Positions 9,445 to 22,730 of a stretch of DNA of 64,000 bases are shown here, in pieces. Below the pieces are notes generated by a model, which worked only from the letters and a program-made list of their open reading frames with translations, was not told where the DNA came from and searched no databases. Position 1 is the stretch's first letter. Each line of letters opens with the position of its first letter. Origin of the DNA: Ptiloglossa arizonensis (lineage: Eukaryota > Arthropoda > Insecta > Hymenoptera > Colletidae); the NCBI RefSeq assembly GCF_051014685.1, contig NW_027478785.1, forward strand, positions 124,001 to 188,000. The letters are read 5' to 3'. Position numbers and translations under genes: made by a program.

Positions 9445-12400
9445 TTGCATCTGAAAGTAGAAACTCGCCCGATTACAACGGTATGTGTATTTTTTCCCTA
9501 CGCCATTCTGGTTAAGCGTTTGGAGCAGCAGAATTGCGAAAAATTTCTTGCCTTCTCAAACATTCCTTGGCTTCAAACTCCCATATCTCGCGAACGGATT
9601 GACCTAACCCAAAAATTCCTATGGCATCTGAAAGTAGAAACTCACCCGATTACAACGGTATGTGTATTTTTTCCCTAGGCCATTCTGGTTAAGCGTATGG
9701 AGCAGCAGAATTGCGAAAAATTTTTTTCCTTCTCAAACATTTCTTGGCTTCAAACTCCCATATCTCGCGAACGGATTGACCTAACCCAAAAATTCCTGTT
9801 GCATCTGAAAGTAGGAACTCGTCCGATTACAACGGTATGTGTATTTTATCCCTAGGCCGTTCTGGTTAAGCGTTTGGAGCAGCAGAATTGCGAAGAATTT
9901 GTTGTCTTCTCAACCATTTCTTAGCTTCAAAGTCCCATATCTCGCGAACGGATTGACCTGACCCAAAAATTCCTATTGCATCTGAAAGTAGAAACTCGCC
10001 CGATTACAACGGTATGTGTATTTTTTCCCTAGGTCATTCTGGTTAAGCGTTTGGAGCAGCAGAATTGTGAAAAATTTTTTGCCTTCTCAACCATTTCTTG
10101 GCTTCAAAGTCCCATATCTCGCGAACGGATTGACCTAACCCAAAAAATCCTATTGCATCTGAAATTAGAAACTCGCCCGATTACAACAGTATGCGTATTT
10201 TTTCCCTAGGGCATTCTTGTTAAGCGCTTGGAGCAGCAGAATTGCGAAAAATTTTTTGCCTTCTCAACCATTTCTTGGCTTCAAACTCCCATATCTCGCG
10301 AACGGATTGACCTAACCCAAAAATTCCTATTGCATCTGAAAGTAGAAACTCGCCCCATTACAACAGTATGTGTATTTTTTCCCGAGGCCATTCTGGTTAA
10401 GCGTATGGAGCAGCAGAAGTGCGACAAATTTTTTGCCTTCTCTACCATTTCTTGGCTTCAAACTCCCATATCTCGCGAACGGATTGACCTAACCCAAAAA
10501 ATCCTATTGCATCTGAAATTAGAAACTCGCCCGATTACAACAGTATGTGTATTTTTTCCCTAGGCCATTCTGATTAAGCGTTTGGAGCAGCAGAATTGCG
10601 AAAAATTTTTTGCCTTCTCAACCATTTCTTGTCTTCAAACTCCCATATCTCGCGGACGGATTGACCTAACCCAAAAATTCCTATTGCGTCTGAAAGTAGA
10701 AACTCGCCCGATTACAACGGTATGTGTATTTTTTCCCTAGGCCATTCTGGTTAAGCGTTTGGAGCAGCAGAATTGTGATAAATTTTTTGCCTTATCTACC
10801 ATTTCTTGGCTTCAAACTCCCATATCTCGCGAACGGCTTGACCTAACCCAAAAATTCCTATTGCATCTGAAAGTAGAAACTCGCCCGATTACAACGGTAT
10901 GTGTATTTTCTCCCTAGGCCATTCTGGTTAAGCGTTTGGAGCAGCAGAATTGCGAAAAATTTTTTGCCTTCTCAACCATTTCTTGGCTTCAAACTCCCAT
11001 ATCTCGCGAACAGATTGACCTAACCCAAAAATTCCTGTTGCGTCTGAAAGTAGAAACTCGCCCGATTACAACGCTATGTGTATTTTTTCCCTAGGCCATT
11101 CTGGTTAAGCGTTTGGAGCAGCAGAATTGCGAAGAATTTGTTGTCTTCTCAACCATTTCTTAGCTTCAAACTCCCATATCTCGCGAACGGCTTGACCTAA
11201 CCCAAAAATTCCTATTGCATCTGAAAGTAGAAACTCGCCCGATTACAACGATATGTGTATTTTCTCCCTAGGCCATTCTGGTTAAGCGTTTGGAGCAGCA
11301 GAATTGCGAAAAATTTTTTGCCTTCTCAACCATTTCTTAGCTTCAAACTCCCATATCTCGCGAACAGATTGACCTAACCCAAAAATTCCTGTTGCGTCTG
11401 AAAGTAGAAACTCGCCCGATTACAACGCTATGTGTATTTTTTCCCTAGGCCATTCTGGTTAAGCGTTTGGAGCAGCAGAATTGCGAAGAATTTGTTGTCT
11501 TCTCAACCATTTCTTAGCTTCAAACTCCCATATCTCGCGAACGGATTGACCAAACCCAGAAGTTCCTGCTGCGTCTGAAAGTAGGAACTCGCCCGATTAC
11601 AACGATATGCGTATTTTTTCCCTAGAGCATTCTGGTTAAGCGCTTGGAGCAGCAGAATTGCGAAAAATTTTTTGCCTTCTCAACCATTTCTTAGCTTCAA
11701 ACTCCCATATCTCGCGAACGGATTGACGTAACCCAAAGATTCCTGTTGCATCTGAAAGTAGAAACTCGCCCGATTACAACGGTATGTGTATTTTTTCCCT
11801 ACGCCATTCTGGTTAAGCGTTTGGAGCAGCAGAATTGCGAAAAATTTCTTGCCTTCTCAAACATTCCTTGGCTTCAAACTCCCATATCTCGCGAACGGAT
11901 TGACCTAACCCAAAAATTCCTATGGCATCTGAAAGTAGAAACTCACCCGATTACAACGGTATGTGTATTTTTTCCCTAGGCCATTCTGGTTAAGCGTATG
12001 GAGCAGCAGAATTGCGAAAAATTTTTTTCCTTCTCAAACATTTCTTGGCTTCAAACTCCCATATCTCGCGAACGGATTGACCTAACCCAAAAATTCCTGT
12101 TGCATCTGAAAGTAGGAACTCGTCCGATTACAACGGTATGTGTATTTTATCCCTAGGCCGTTCTGGTTAAGCGTTTGGAGCAGCAGAATTGCGAAGAATT
12201 TGTTGTCTTCTCAACCATTTCTTAGCTTCAAAGTCCCATATCTCGCGAACGGATTGACCTGACCCAAAAATTCCTATTGCATCTGAAAGTAGAAACTCGC
12301 CCGATTACAACGGTATGTGTATTTTTTCCCTAGGTCATTCTGGTTAAGCGTTTGGAGCAGCAGAATTGTGAAAAATTTTTTGCCTTCTCAACCATTTCTT

Positions 12401-15330
12401 GGCTTCAAAGTCCCATATCTCGCGAACGGATTGACCTAACCCAAAAAATCCTATTGCATCTGAAATTAGAAACTCGCCCGATTACAACAGTATGCGTATT
12501 TTTTCCCTAGGGCATTCTTGTTAAGCGCTTGGAGCAGCAGAATTGCGAAAAATTTTTTGCCTTCTCAACCATTTCTTGGCTTCAAACTCCCATATCTCGC
12601 GAACGGATTGACCTAACCCAAAAATTCCTATTGCATCTGAAAGTAGAAACTCGCCCCATTACAACAGTATGTGTATTTTTTCCCGAGGCCATTCTGGTTA
12701 AGCGTATGGAGCAGCAGAAGTGCGACAAATTTTTTGCCTTCTCAACCATTTCTTGGCTTCAAACTCCCATATCTCGCGAACGGATTGACCTAACCCAAAA
12801 ATTCCTGTTGCGTCTGAAAGTAGAAACTCGCCAGATTACAACGCTATGTGTATTTTTTCCCTAGGCCATTCTGGTTAAGCGTTTGGAGCAGCAGAATTGC
12901 AAAAATTTTTTGCCTTCTCAACCATTTCTTGGCTCCAAAGTCCCATATCTCGCGAACGGATTGACCTAACCCAAAAATTCCTGTTGCATCTGAAAGTAGA
13001 AACTCACCCGATTACAACGGTATGTGTATTTTTTCCCGAGGCCATTCTGGTTAAGCGTATGGAGCAGCAGAAGTGCGACAAATTTTTTGCCTTCTCAACC
13101 ATTTCTTGGCTTCAAACTCCCATATCTCGCGAACGGATTGACCTAACCCAAAAAATCCTATTGCATCTGAAATTAGAAACTCGCCCGATTACAACAGTAT
13201 GCGTATTTTTTCCCTAAGGCATTCTTGTTAAGCGCTTGGAGCAGCAGAATTGCGAAAAATTTTTTGCCTTCTCAACCATTTCTTGGCTTCAAACTCCCAT
13301 ATCTCGCGAACGGATTGACCTAACCCAAAAATTCCTATTGCATCTGAAAGTAGAAACTCGCCCCATTACAACAGTATGTGTATTTTTTCCCGAGGCCATT
13401 CTGGTTAAGCGTATGGAGCAGCAGAAGTGCGACAAATTTTTTGCCTTCTCAACCATTTCTTGGCTTCAAACTCCCATATCTCGCGAACGGATTGACCTAA
13501 CCCAAAAATTCCTGTTGCATCTGAAAGTAGGAACTCGCCCGATTACAACGGTATGTGTATTTTATCCCTAGGCCGTTCTGGTTAAGCGTTTGGAGCAGCA
13601 GAAGTGCGACAAATTTGTTGCCTTCTCAACCATTTCTTGGCTTCAAACTCCCATATCTCGCGAACGGATTGACCTAACCCAAAAATTCCTGTTGCGTCTG
13701 AAAGTAGAAACTCGCCAGATTACAACGCTATGTGTATTTTTTCCCTAGGCCATTCTGGTTAAGCGTTTGGAGCAGCAGAATTGCGAAGAATTTGTTGTCT
13801 TCTCAACCATTTCTTAGCTTCAAACTCCCATATCTCGCGAACGGATTGACCAAACCCAGAAGTTCCTGCTGCGTCTGAAAGTAGGACACCGCCCGATTAC
13901 AACGATATGCGTATTTTTTCCCTAGAGCATTCTGGTTAAGCGCTTGGAGCAGCAGAATTGCGAAAAATTTTTTGCCTTCTCAACCATTTCTTAGCTTCAA
14001 ACTCCCATATCTCGCGAACAGATTGACCTAACCCAAAAATTCCTGTTGCGTCTGAAAGTAGAAACTCGCCCGATTACAACGCTATGTGTATTTTTTCCCT
14101 ACGCCATTCTGGTTAAGCGTTTGGAGCAGCAGAATTGCGAAAAATTTCTTGCCTTCTCAAACATTCCTTGGCTTCAAACTCCCATATCTCGCGAACGGAT
14201 TGACCTAACCCAAAAATTCCTATGGCATCTGAAAGTAGAAACTCACCCGATTACAACGGTATGTGTATTTTTTCCCTAGGCCATTCTGGTTAAGCGTATG
14301 GAGCAGCAGAATTGCGAAAAATTTTTTTCCTTCTCAAACATTTCTTGGCTTCAAACTCCCATATCTCGCGAACGGATTGACCTAACCCAAAAATTCCTGT
14401 TGCATCTGAAAGTAGGAACTCGTCCGATTACAACGGTATGTGTATTTTATCCCTAGGCCGTTCTGGTTAAGCGTTTGGAGCAGCAGAATTGCGAAGAATT
14501 TGTTGTCTTCTCAACCATTTCTTAGCTTCAAAGTCCCATATCTCGCGAACGGATTGACCTGACCCAAAAATTCCTATTGCATCTGAAAGTAGAAACTCGC
14601 CCGATTACAACGGTATGTGTATTTTTTCCCTAGGTCATTCTGGTTAAGCGTTTGGAGCAGCAGAATTGTGAAAAATTTTTTGCCTTCTCAACCATTTCTT
14701 GGCTTCAAAGTCCCATATCTCGCGAACGGATTGACCTAACCCAAAAAATCCTATTGCATCTGAAATTAGAAACTCGCCCGATTACAACAGTATGCGTATT
14801 TTTTCCCTAGGGCATTCTTGTTAAGCGCTTGGAGCAGCAGAATTGCGAAAAATTTTTTGCCTTCTCAACCATTTCTTGGCTTCAAACTCCCATATCTCGC
14901 GAACGGATTGACCTAACCCAAAAATTCCTATTGCATCTGAAAGTAGAAACTCGCCCCATTACAACAGTATGTGTATTTTTTCCCGAGGCCATTCTGGTTA
15001 AGCGTATGGAGCAGCAGAAGTGCGACAAATTTTTTGCCTTCTCAACCATTTCTTGGCTTCAAACTCCCATATCTCGCGAACGGATTGACCTAACCCAAAA
15101 ATTCCTGTTGCGTCTGAAAGTAGAAACTCGCCAGATTACAACGCTATGTGTATTTTTTCCCTAGGCCATTCTGGTTAAGCGTTTGGAGCAGCAGAATTGC
15201 AAAAATTTTTTGCCTTCTCAACCATTTCTTGGCTCCAAAGTCCCATATCTCGCGAACGGATTGACCTAACCCAAAAATTCCTGTTGCATCTGAAAGTAGA
15301 AACTCACCCGATTACAACGGTATGTGTATT
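9445..15330 (+). repeat. 13-mer higher-order repeat (about 2300 bp)
   Basis: Positions 9445, 11746 and 14046 are equivalent, with spacings of 2301 and 2300 bp (13 units, the second with one deleted base). The stretch 9445-10440 matches 11746-12741 and 14046-15041. A longer match joins 11467 to about 13030 with 13767 to about 15330; both carry TAGAGCATTC for TAGGGCATTC. The rare AAACATTCCTTGG is in all three copies. Within the third copy, about 14018-14092 has been replaced by E-type sequence (GAACAGATTG through ACGCTATG). Confidence 0.88.
10759..12380 (+). repeat. 27-unit duplication, copy 1
   Basis: Matches about 15536-17150 at an offset of 4777 bp (27 units minus two deleted bases). The order D, E, hybrid, E, F is identical in both. 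The hybrid monomer at 11113 has an F-type first half (GAAGAATTTG) and a D-type second half (CGGCTTGACC, TTTTCTCCC). It is found again at 15890. Confidence 0.85.
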
Positions 15331-15535
15331 TTTTCCCTAGGCCATTCTGGTTAAGCGTATGGAGCAGCAGAATTGCGAAAAATTTTTTTCCTTCTCAACC
15401 ATTTCTTGGCTTCAAACTCCCATATCTCGCGAACGGATTGACCTAACCCAAAAATTCCTGTTGCATCTGAAAGTAGGAACTCGCCCGATTACAACGGTGT
15501 GTGTATATTATCCCTAGGCCATTCTGGTTAAGCGT

Positions 15536-17110
15536 TTGGAGCAGCAGAATTGTGATAAATTTTTTGCCTTATCTACCATTTCTTGGCTTCAAACTCCCAT
15601 ATCTCGCGAACGGCTTGACCTAACCCAAAAATTCCTATTGCATCTGAAAGTAGAAACTCGCCCGATTACAACGGTATGTGTATTTTCTCCCTAGGCCATT
15701 CTGGTTAAGCGTTTGGAGCAGCAGAATTGCGAAAAATTTTTTGCCTTCTCAACCATTTCTTGGTTTCAAACTCCCATATCTCGCGAACAGATTGACCTAA
15801 CCCAAAAATTCCTGTTGCGTCTGAAAGTAGAAACTCGCCCGATTACAACGCTATGTGTATTTTTTCCCTAGGCCATTCTGGTTAAGCGTTTGGAGCAGCA
15901 GAATTGCGAAGAATTTGTTGTCTTCTCAACCATTTCTTAGCTTCAAACTCCCATATCTCGCGAACGGCTTGACCTAACCCAAAAATTCCTATTGCATCTG
16001 AAAGTAGAAACTCGCCCGATTACAACGGTATGTGTATTTTCTCCCTAGGCCATTCTGGTTAAGCGTTTGGAGCAGCAGAATTGCGAAAAATTTTTTGCCT
16101 TCTCAACCATTTCTTAGCTTCAAACTCCCATATCTCGCGAACAGATTGACCTAACCCAAAAATTCCTGTTGCGTCTGAAAGTAGAAACTCGCCCGATTAC
16201 AACGCTATGTGTATTTTTTCCCTAGGCCATTCTGGTTAAGCGTTTGGAGCAGCAGAATTGCGAAGAATTTGTTGTCTTCTGAACCATTTCTTAGCTTCAA
16301 ACTCCCATATCTCGCGAACGGATTGACAAAACCCTGAAGTTCCTGCTGCGTCTGAAAGTAGGAACTCGCCCGATTACAACGATATGCGTATTTTTTCCCT
16401 AGGGCATTCTGGTTAAGCGCTTGGAGCAGCAGAATTGCGAAAAATTTTTTGCATTCTCAACCATTTCTTAGCTTCAAACTCCCATATCTCGCGAACGGAT
16501 TGACGTAACCCAAAGATTCCTGTTGCATCTGAAAGTAGAAACTCGCCCGATTACAACGGTATGTGTATTTTTTCCCTACGCCATTCTGGTTAAGCGTTTG
16601 GAGCAGCAGAATTGCGAAAAATTTCTTGCCTTCCCAACCATTCCTTGGCTTCAAACTCCCATATCTCGCGAACGGATTGACATAACCCAAAAATTCCTAT
16701 GGCATCTGAAAGTAGAAACTCACCCGATTACAACGGTATGTGTATTTTTTCCCTAGGCCATTCTGGTTAAGCGTATGGAGCAGCAGAATTGCGAAAAATT
16801 TTTTTCCTTCTCAACCATTTCTTGGCTTCAAACTCCCATATCTCGCGAACGGATTGACCTAACCCAAAAATTCCTGTTGCATCTGAAAGTAGGAACTCGT
16901 CCGATTACAACGGTATGTGTATTTTATCCCTAGGCCGTTCTGGTTAAGCGTTTGGAGCAGCAGAAGTGCGAAGAATTTGTTGTCTTCTCAACCATTTCTT
17001 AGCTTCAAAGTCCCATATCTCGCGAACGGATTGACCTGACCCAAAAATTCCTATTGCATCTGAAAGTAGAAACTCGCCCGATTACAACGGTATGTGTATT
17101 TTTTCCCTAG
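15536..17110 (+). repeat. 27-unit duplication, copy 2
   Basis: Second copy of the block starting at 10759, with scattered substitutions (TTGGTTTC near 15764, TTCCCAACC near 16632). It places a further instance of the 13-mer markers at 16523, 14 units minus one base after 14046. Similarity to copy 1 ends near 17150, where TCTACC-type sequence begins. Confidence 0.82.
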
Positions 17111-17990
17111 GTCATTCTGGTTAAGCGTTTGGAGCAGCAGAATTGTGAAAAATTTTTTGCCTTCTCTACCATTTCTTGGCTTCAAACTCCCATATCTCGC
17201 GAACGGATTGACCTAACACAAAAAATCCTATTGCATCTGAAAGTAGAAACTCGCCCGATTACAACAGTATGTGTATTTTTTCCCTAGGCCATTCTGATTA
17301 AGCGTTTAGAGCAGCAGAATTGCGAAAAATTTTTTGCCTTCTCAACCATTTCTTGTCTTCAAACTCCCATATCTCGCGGACGGATTGACCTAACCCAAAA
17401 ATTCCTATTGCGTCTGAAAGTAGAAACTCGCCCGATTACAACGCTATGTGTATTTTTTCCCTAGGCCATACTGGTTAAGCGTTTGGAGCAGCAGAAGTGC
17501 GAAGAATTTGTTGTCTTCTCAACCATTTCTTAGCTTCAAAGTCCCATATCTCGCGAACGGATTGACCTGACCCAAAAATTCCTATTGCATCTGAAAGTAG
17601 AAACTCGCCCGATTACAACGGTATGTGTATTTTTTCCCTAGGTCATTCTGGTTAAGCGTTTGGAGCAGCAGAATTGTGAAAAATTTTTTGCCTTCTCTAC
17701 CATTTCTTGGCTTCAAACTCCCATATCTCGCGAACGGATTGACCTAACCCAAAAAATCCTATTGCATCTGAAATTAGAAACTCGCCCGATTACAACAGTA
17801 TGTGTATTTTTTCCCTAGGCCATTCTGATTAAGCGTTTGGAGCAGCAGAATTGCGAAAAATTTTTTGCCTTCTCAACCATTTCTTGTCTTCAAACTCCCA
17901 TATCTCGCGGACGGATTGACCTAACCCAAAAATTCCTATTGCGTCTGAAAGTAGAAACTCGCCCGATTACAACGGTATGTGTATTTTCTC
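17111..17990 (+). repeat. 3-mer tandem (531 bp)
   Basis: The marker TAGGTCATTC recurs with its GTCATT at 17111 and 17642, exactly three units apart. The TTGTGAAAAA/TCTACC and CGCGGACGG monomers follow in both copies. The first copy has CTAACACAAAA and GTTTAGAGCAG as private changes. Confidence 0.8.
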
Positions 17991-18606
17991 CCTAGGCCAT
18001 TCTGGTTAAGCGTTTGGAGCAGCAGAATTGCGAAAAATTTTTTGCCTTCTCAACCATTTCTTGGCTTCAAACTCCCATATCTCGCGAACAGATTGACCTA
18101 ACCCAAAAATTCCTGTTGCGTCTGAAAGTAGAAACTCGCCCGATTACAACGCTATGTGTATTTTTTCCCTAGGCCATTCTGGTTAAGCGTTTGGAGCAGC
18201 AGAATTGCGAAGAATTTGTTGTCTTCTCAACCATTTCTTAGCTTCAAACTCCCATATCTCGCGAACGGATTGACCTAACCCAAAAATTCCTGTTGCGTCT
18301 GAAAGTAGGAATTCGTCCGATTACAACGATATGCGTATTTTTTCCCTAGGGCATTCTGGTTAAGCGTTTGGAGCAGCAGAATTGCGAAAAATTTCTTGCC
18401 TTCTCAACCATTTCTTGGCTTCAAACTCCCATATCTCGCGAACGGTTTGACCTAACCCAAAAATTCCTATTGCATCTGAAAGTAGAAACTCGCCCGATTA
18501 CAACGGTATGTGTATTTTTTCCCTAGGCCGTTCTGTTTAAACGTTTGGAGCAGCAGAATTGCGAAAAATTTGTTGCCTTCTCAAGCATTTCTTAGCTTCA
18601 AACTCC

Positions 18607-18618
18607 CATACTATCTCG
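18607..18618 (+). repeat. 3-bp insertion monomer, copy 1
   Basis: CATACTATCTCG replaces CATATCTCG, adding 3 bp beside the conserved core; the next bases read GAACGAATTG. The same insertion is in the duplicate at 23741 and nowhere else in the window, so it marks this duplication. Confidence 0.9.
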
Positions 18619-19432
18619 CGAACGAATTGACCTAACCCAAAAATTCCTATTGCACCTGAAAGTAGAAACTCGCCCGATTACAACGGTATGTGTATTTTTT
18701 CCCTAGGCCATTCTGGTTAAGCGTTTGGAGCAGCAGAATTGCGAAAAATTTTTTGCCTTCTCAACCATTTCTTGGCTTCAAAGTCCCATATCTCGCGAAC
18801 GGATTGACCTAACCCAAAAATTCCTATTGCATCTGAAAGTAGAAACTCGCCCGATTACAACGGTATGTGTATTTTTTCCCTAGGCCATTCTGGTTAAGCG
18901 TTTGGAGCAGCAGAGTTGCGAAAAATTTTTTGCCTTCTCAAACATTTCTTGGCTTCAAACTCCCATATCTCGCGAACAGATTGACCTAACCCAAAAATTC
19001 CTGTTGCGTCTGAAAGTAGAAACTCGCCCGATTACAACGCTATGTGTATTTTTTCCCTAGGCCATTCTGGTTAAGCGTTTGGAGCAGCAGAATTGCGAAG
19101 AACTTGTTGTCTTCTCAACCATTTCTTAGCTTCAAACTCCCATATCTCGCGAACGGATTGACCAAACCCAGAAGTTCCTGCTGCGTCTGAAAGTAGGAAC
19201 TCGCCCGATTACAACGATATGCGTATTTTTTCCCTAGGGCATTCTGGTTAAGCGTTTGGAGCAGCAGAATTGCGAAAAATCTTTTGCCTTCTCAACCATT
19301 TCTTGGCTTCAAACTCCCATATCTCGCGAACGGATTGACGAAACCCAAAATTTCCTATTGCGTCTGAAAGTAGAAACTCGCACGATTACAACGGTATGTG
19401 TATTTTTTCCCTAGGCCATTCTGGTTAAGCGT

Positions 19433-20494
19433 TTGGAGCAGCAGAATTGCGAAAAATTTTTTGCCTTCTCAAGCATTTCTTGGCTTCAAACTCCCATATC
19501 TCGCGAACGGATTGACCTAACCCAAAAATTCCTATTGCATCTGAAAGTAGAAACTCGCCCGATTACAACGGTATGTGTATTTTTTGCCTAGGCCATTCTG
19601 GTTAAGCGTTTGGAGCAGCAGAGTTGCGAAAAATTTTTTGCCTTCTCAACCATTTCTTGGCTTCAAACTCCCATATCTCGCGAACGGATTGACCTAACCC
19701 AAAAATTCCTATTGCACCTGAAACTAGAAACTCGCCCGATTACAACGGTATGTGTATTTTTTCCCTAGGCCATTCTGGTTAAGCGTTTGGAGCAGCAGAA
19801 GTGCGAAAAGTTTGTTGTCTTCTCAACCATTTCTTAGCTTCAAACTACCATATCTCGCGAACGGATTGACCTAACCCAAAAATTCCTATTGCATCTGAAA
19901 GTAGAAACTCGCCCGATTACAACGGTATGTGTATTTTTTCCCTAGGCCATTCTGGTTAAGTGTTTGGAGCAGCAGAGTTGCGAAAAATTTTTTGCCTTCT
20001 CAAACATTTCTTGGCTTCAAAATCCCATATCTCGCGAACGGATTGACCTAACCCAAAAATTCCTATTGCACCTGAAAGTAGAAACTCGCCCGATTACAAC
20101 GGTATGTGTATTTTTTCCCTAGGCCATTCTGGTTAAGCGTTTGGAGCAGCAGAATTGCGAAAAATTTGTTGTCTTCTCAACCATTTCTTAGCTTCAAACT
20201 CCCATATCTCGCGAACGGATTGACGAAACCCAAAATTTCCTATTGCGTCTGAAAGTAGAAACTCGCCCGATTACAACGGTATGTGTATTTTTTCCCTAGG
20301 CCATTCTGGTTAAGCGTTTGGAGCAGCAGAATTGCGAAAAATGTTTTGCCTTCTCAACCATTTCTTGGCTTCAAACTCCCATATCTCGCGAACGGATTGA
20401 CGAAACCCAAAATTTCCTATTGCGTCTGAAAGTAGAAACTCGCCCGATTACAACGGTATGTGTATTTTTTCCCTAGGCCATTCTGGTTAAGCGT
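19433..20494 (+). repeat. Founder-like 6-mer unit (1062 bp)
   Basis: Six monomers in order: TCAAGC with TTTGCCTAGG; GAGTTG with CACCTGAAACTAG; GAAGTGCGAAAAG; TAAGTG with AAAATCCC; GACGAAACC with AATTTGTTG; and GACGAAACC with AATGTTTTGCC. It is single here but amplified from 24567 onward, 29 units later. Confidence 0.85.
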
Positions 20495-22090
20495 TTGGAG
20501 CAGCAGAATTGCGAAAAATTTTTTGCCTTCTCAAGCATTTCTTGGCTTCAAACTCCCATATCTCGCGAACGGATTGACCTCACCCAAAAATTCCTATTGC
20601 ATCTGAAAGTAGAAACTCGCCCGATTACAACGGTATGTGTATTTTTTCCCTAGGTCATTCTGGTTAAGCGTTTGGAGCAGCAGAATTGTGAAAAATTTTT
20701 TGCCTTCTCTACCATTTCTTGGCTTCAAACTCCCATATCTCGCGAACGGATTGACCTAACCCAAAAAATCCTATTGCATCTGAAATTAGAAACTCGCCCG
20801 ATTACAACAGTATGCGTATTTTTTCCCTAGGGCATTCTTGTTAAGCGCTTGGAGCAGCAGAATTGCGAAAAATTTTTTGCCTTCTCAACCATTTCTTGGC
20901 TTCAAACTCCCATATCTCGCGAACGGATTGACCTAACCCAAAAATTCCTATTGCATCTGAAAGTAGAAACTCGCCCCATTACAACAGTATGTGTATTTTT
21001 TCCCGAGGCCATTCTGGTTAAGCGTATGGAGCAGCAGAAGTGCGACAAATTTTTTGCCTTCTCAACCATTTCTTGGCTTCAAACTACCATATCTCGCGAA
21101 CGGATTGACCTAACCCAAAAATTCCTATTGCATCTGAAAGTAGAAACTCGCCCGATTACAACGGTATGTGTATTTTTTCCCTAGGCCATTCTGGTTAAGT
21201 GTTTGGAGCAGCAGAGTTGCGAAAAATTTTTTGCCTTCTCAAACATTTCTTGGCTTCAAAATCCCATATCTCGCGAACGGATTGACCTAACCCAAAAATT
21301 CCTATTGCACCTGAAAGTAGAAACTCGCCCGATTACAACGGTATGTGTATTTTTTCCCTAGGCCATTCTGGTTAAGCGTTTGGAGCAGCAGAATTGCGAA
21401 AAATTTGTTGTCTTCTCAACCATTTCTTAGCTTCAAACTCCCATATCTCGCGAACGGATTGACGAAACCCAAAATTTCCTATTGCGTCTGAAAGTAGAAA
21501 CTCGCCCGATTACAACGGTATGTGTATTTTTTCCCTAGGCCATTCTGGTTAAGCGTTTGGAGCAGCAGAATTGCGAAAAATTTTTTGCCTTCTCAAGCAT
21601 TTCTTGGCTTCAAACTCCCATATCTCGCGAACGGATTGACCTCACCCAAAAATTCCTATTGCATCTGAAAGTAGAAACTCGCCCGATTACAACGGTATGT
21701 GTATTTTTTCCCTAGGTCATTCTGGTTAAGCGTTTGGAGCAGCAGAATTGTGAAAAATTTTTTGCCTTCTCTACCATTTCTTGGCTTCAAACTCCCATAT
21801 CTCGCGAACGGATTGACCTAACCCAAAAAATCCTATTGCATCTGAAATTAGAAACTCGCCCGATTACAACAGTATGCGTATTTTTTCCCTAGGGCATTCT
21901 TGTTAAGCGCTTGGAGCAGCAGAATTGCGAAAAATTTTTTGCCTTCTCAACCATTTCTTGGCTTAAACTCCCATATCTCGCGAACGGATTGACCTAACCC
22001 AAAAATTCCTATTGCATCTGAAAGTAGAAACTCGCCCCATTACAACAGTATGTGTATTTTTTCCCGAGGCCATTCTGGTTAAGCGTATGG
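20495..22090 (+). repeat. 6-mer tandem with one-base deletion
   Basis: The block from 20495 (CCTCACCC) repeats from 21557 with a period of 1062 bp; 20951 corresponds to 22012 at 1061 bp. The second copy has lost one C (GCTTAAACTC near 21962), the only such deletion in the window. The second copy stops matching near 22100. Confidence 0.85.
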
Positions 22091-22099
22091 AGCAGCAGA

Positions 22100-22730
22100 A
22101 GTGCGACAAATTTTTTGCCTTCTCAACCATTTCTTGGCTTCAAACTCCCATATCTCGCGAACGGATTGACCTAACCCAAAAATTCCTGTTGCGTCTGAAA
22201 GTAGAAACTCGCCAGATTACAACGCTATGTGTATTTTTTCCCTAGGCCATTCTGGTTAAGCGTTTGGAGCAGCAGAATTGCAAAAATTTTTTGCCTTCTC
22301 AACCATTTCTTGGCTCCAAAGTCCCATATCTCGCGAACGGATTGACCTAACCCAAAAATTCCTGTTGCATCTGAAAGTAGAAACTCACCCGATTATAACG
22401 GTATGTGTATTTTTTCCCTAGGCCATTCTGGTTAAGCGTATGGAGCAGCAGAAGTGCGAAAAATTTTTTTCCTTCTCAGCCATTTCTTGGCTTCAAACTC
22501 CCATATCTCGCGAACGGATTGACCTAACCCAAAAATTCCTGTTGCATCTGAAAGTAGGAACTCGCCCGATTACAACGGTGTGTGTATTTTATCCCTAGGC
22601 CATTCTGGTTAAGCGTTTGGAGCAGCAGAATTGCGAAAAATTTTTTGCCTTCTCAACCATTTCTTGGCTTCAAACTCCCATATCTCGCGAACGGATTGAC
22701 CTAACCCAAAAATTCCTGTTGCGTCTGAAA
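22100..22730 (+). repeat. Linker monomers between duplications
   Basis: About 3.5 monomers of the type seen at 12.7-13.0 and 15.0-15.5 kb. One is a one-base-deleted unit (near 22280). Another has GATTATAACGG and TTCTCAGCC as private changes. They bridge the 6-mer tandem and the second 29-unit copy. Confidence 0.7.

Larger units (their letters stand above)
17597..20580 (+). repeat. 29-unit duplication, copy 1
   Basis: Matches 22731 to about 25713 at an offset of 5134 bp, which is 29 units plus 1 bp. The net +1 is explained by a 3-bp insertion (18607) and deletions near 21962 and 22280. Over roughly 3 kb I found only a handful of differences, including GAATTCGTCC/GAACTCGTCC and AACTACCA/AACTCCCA. 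Similarity stops at CCTCACCC (20579) against CCTAACCC. Confidence 0.88.

Noticed and set aside
18601..18630. Possible target-site scar of a transposon at the 3-bp insertion
   Set aside because: Only 3 bp are added, no element sequence is present, and the change is shared by duplication with 23741. Simple slippage is enough.
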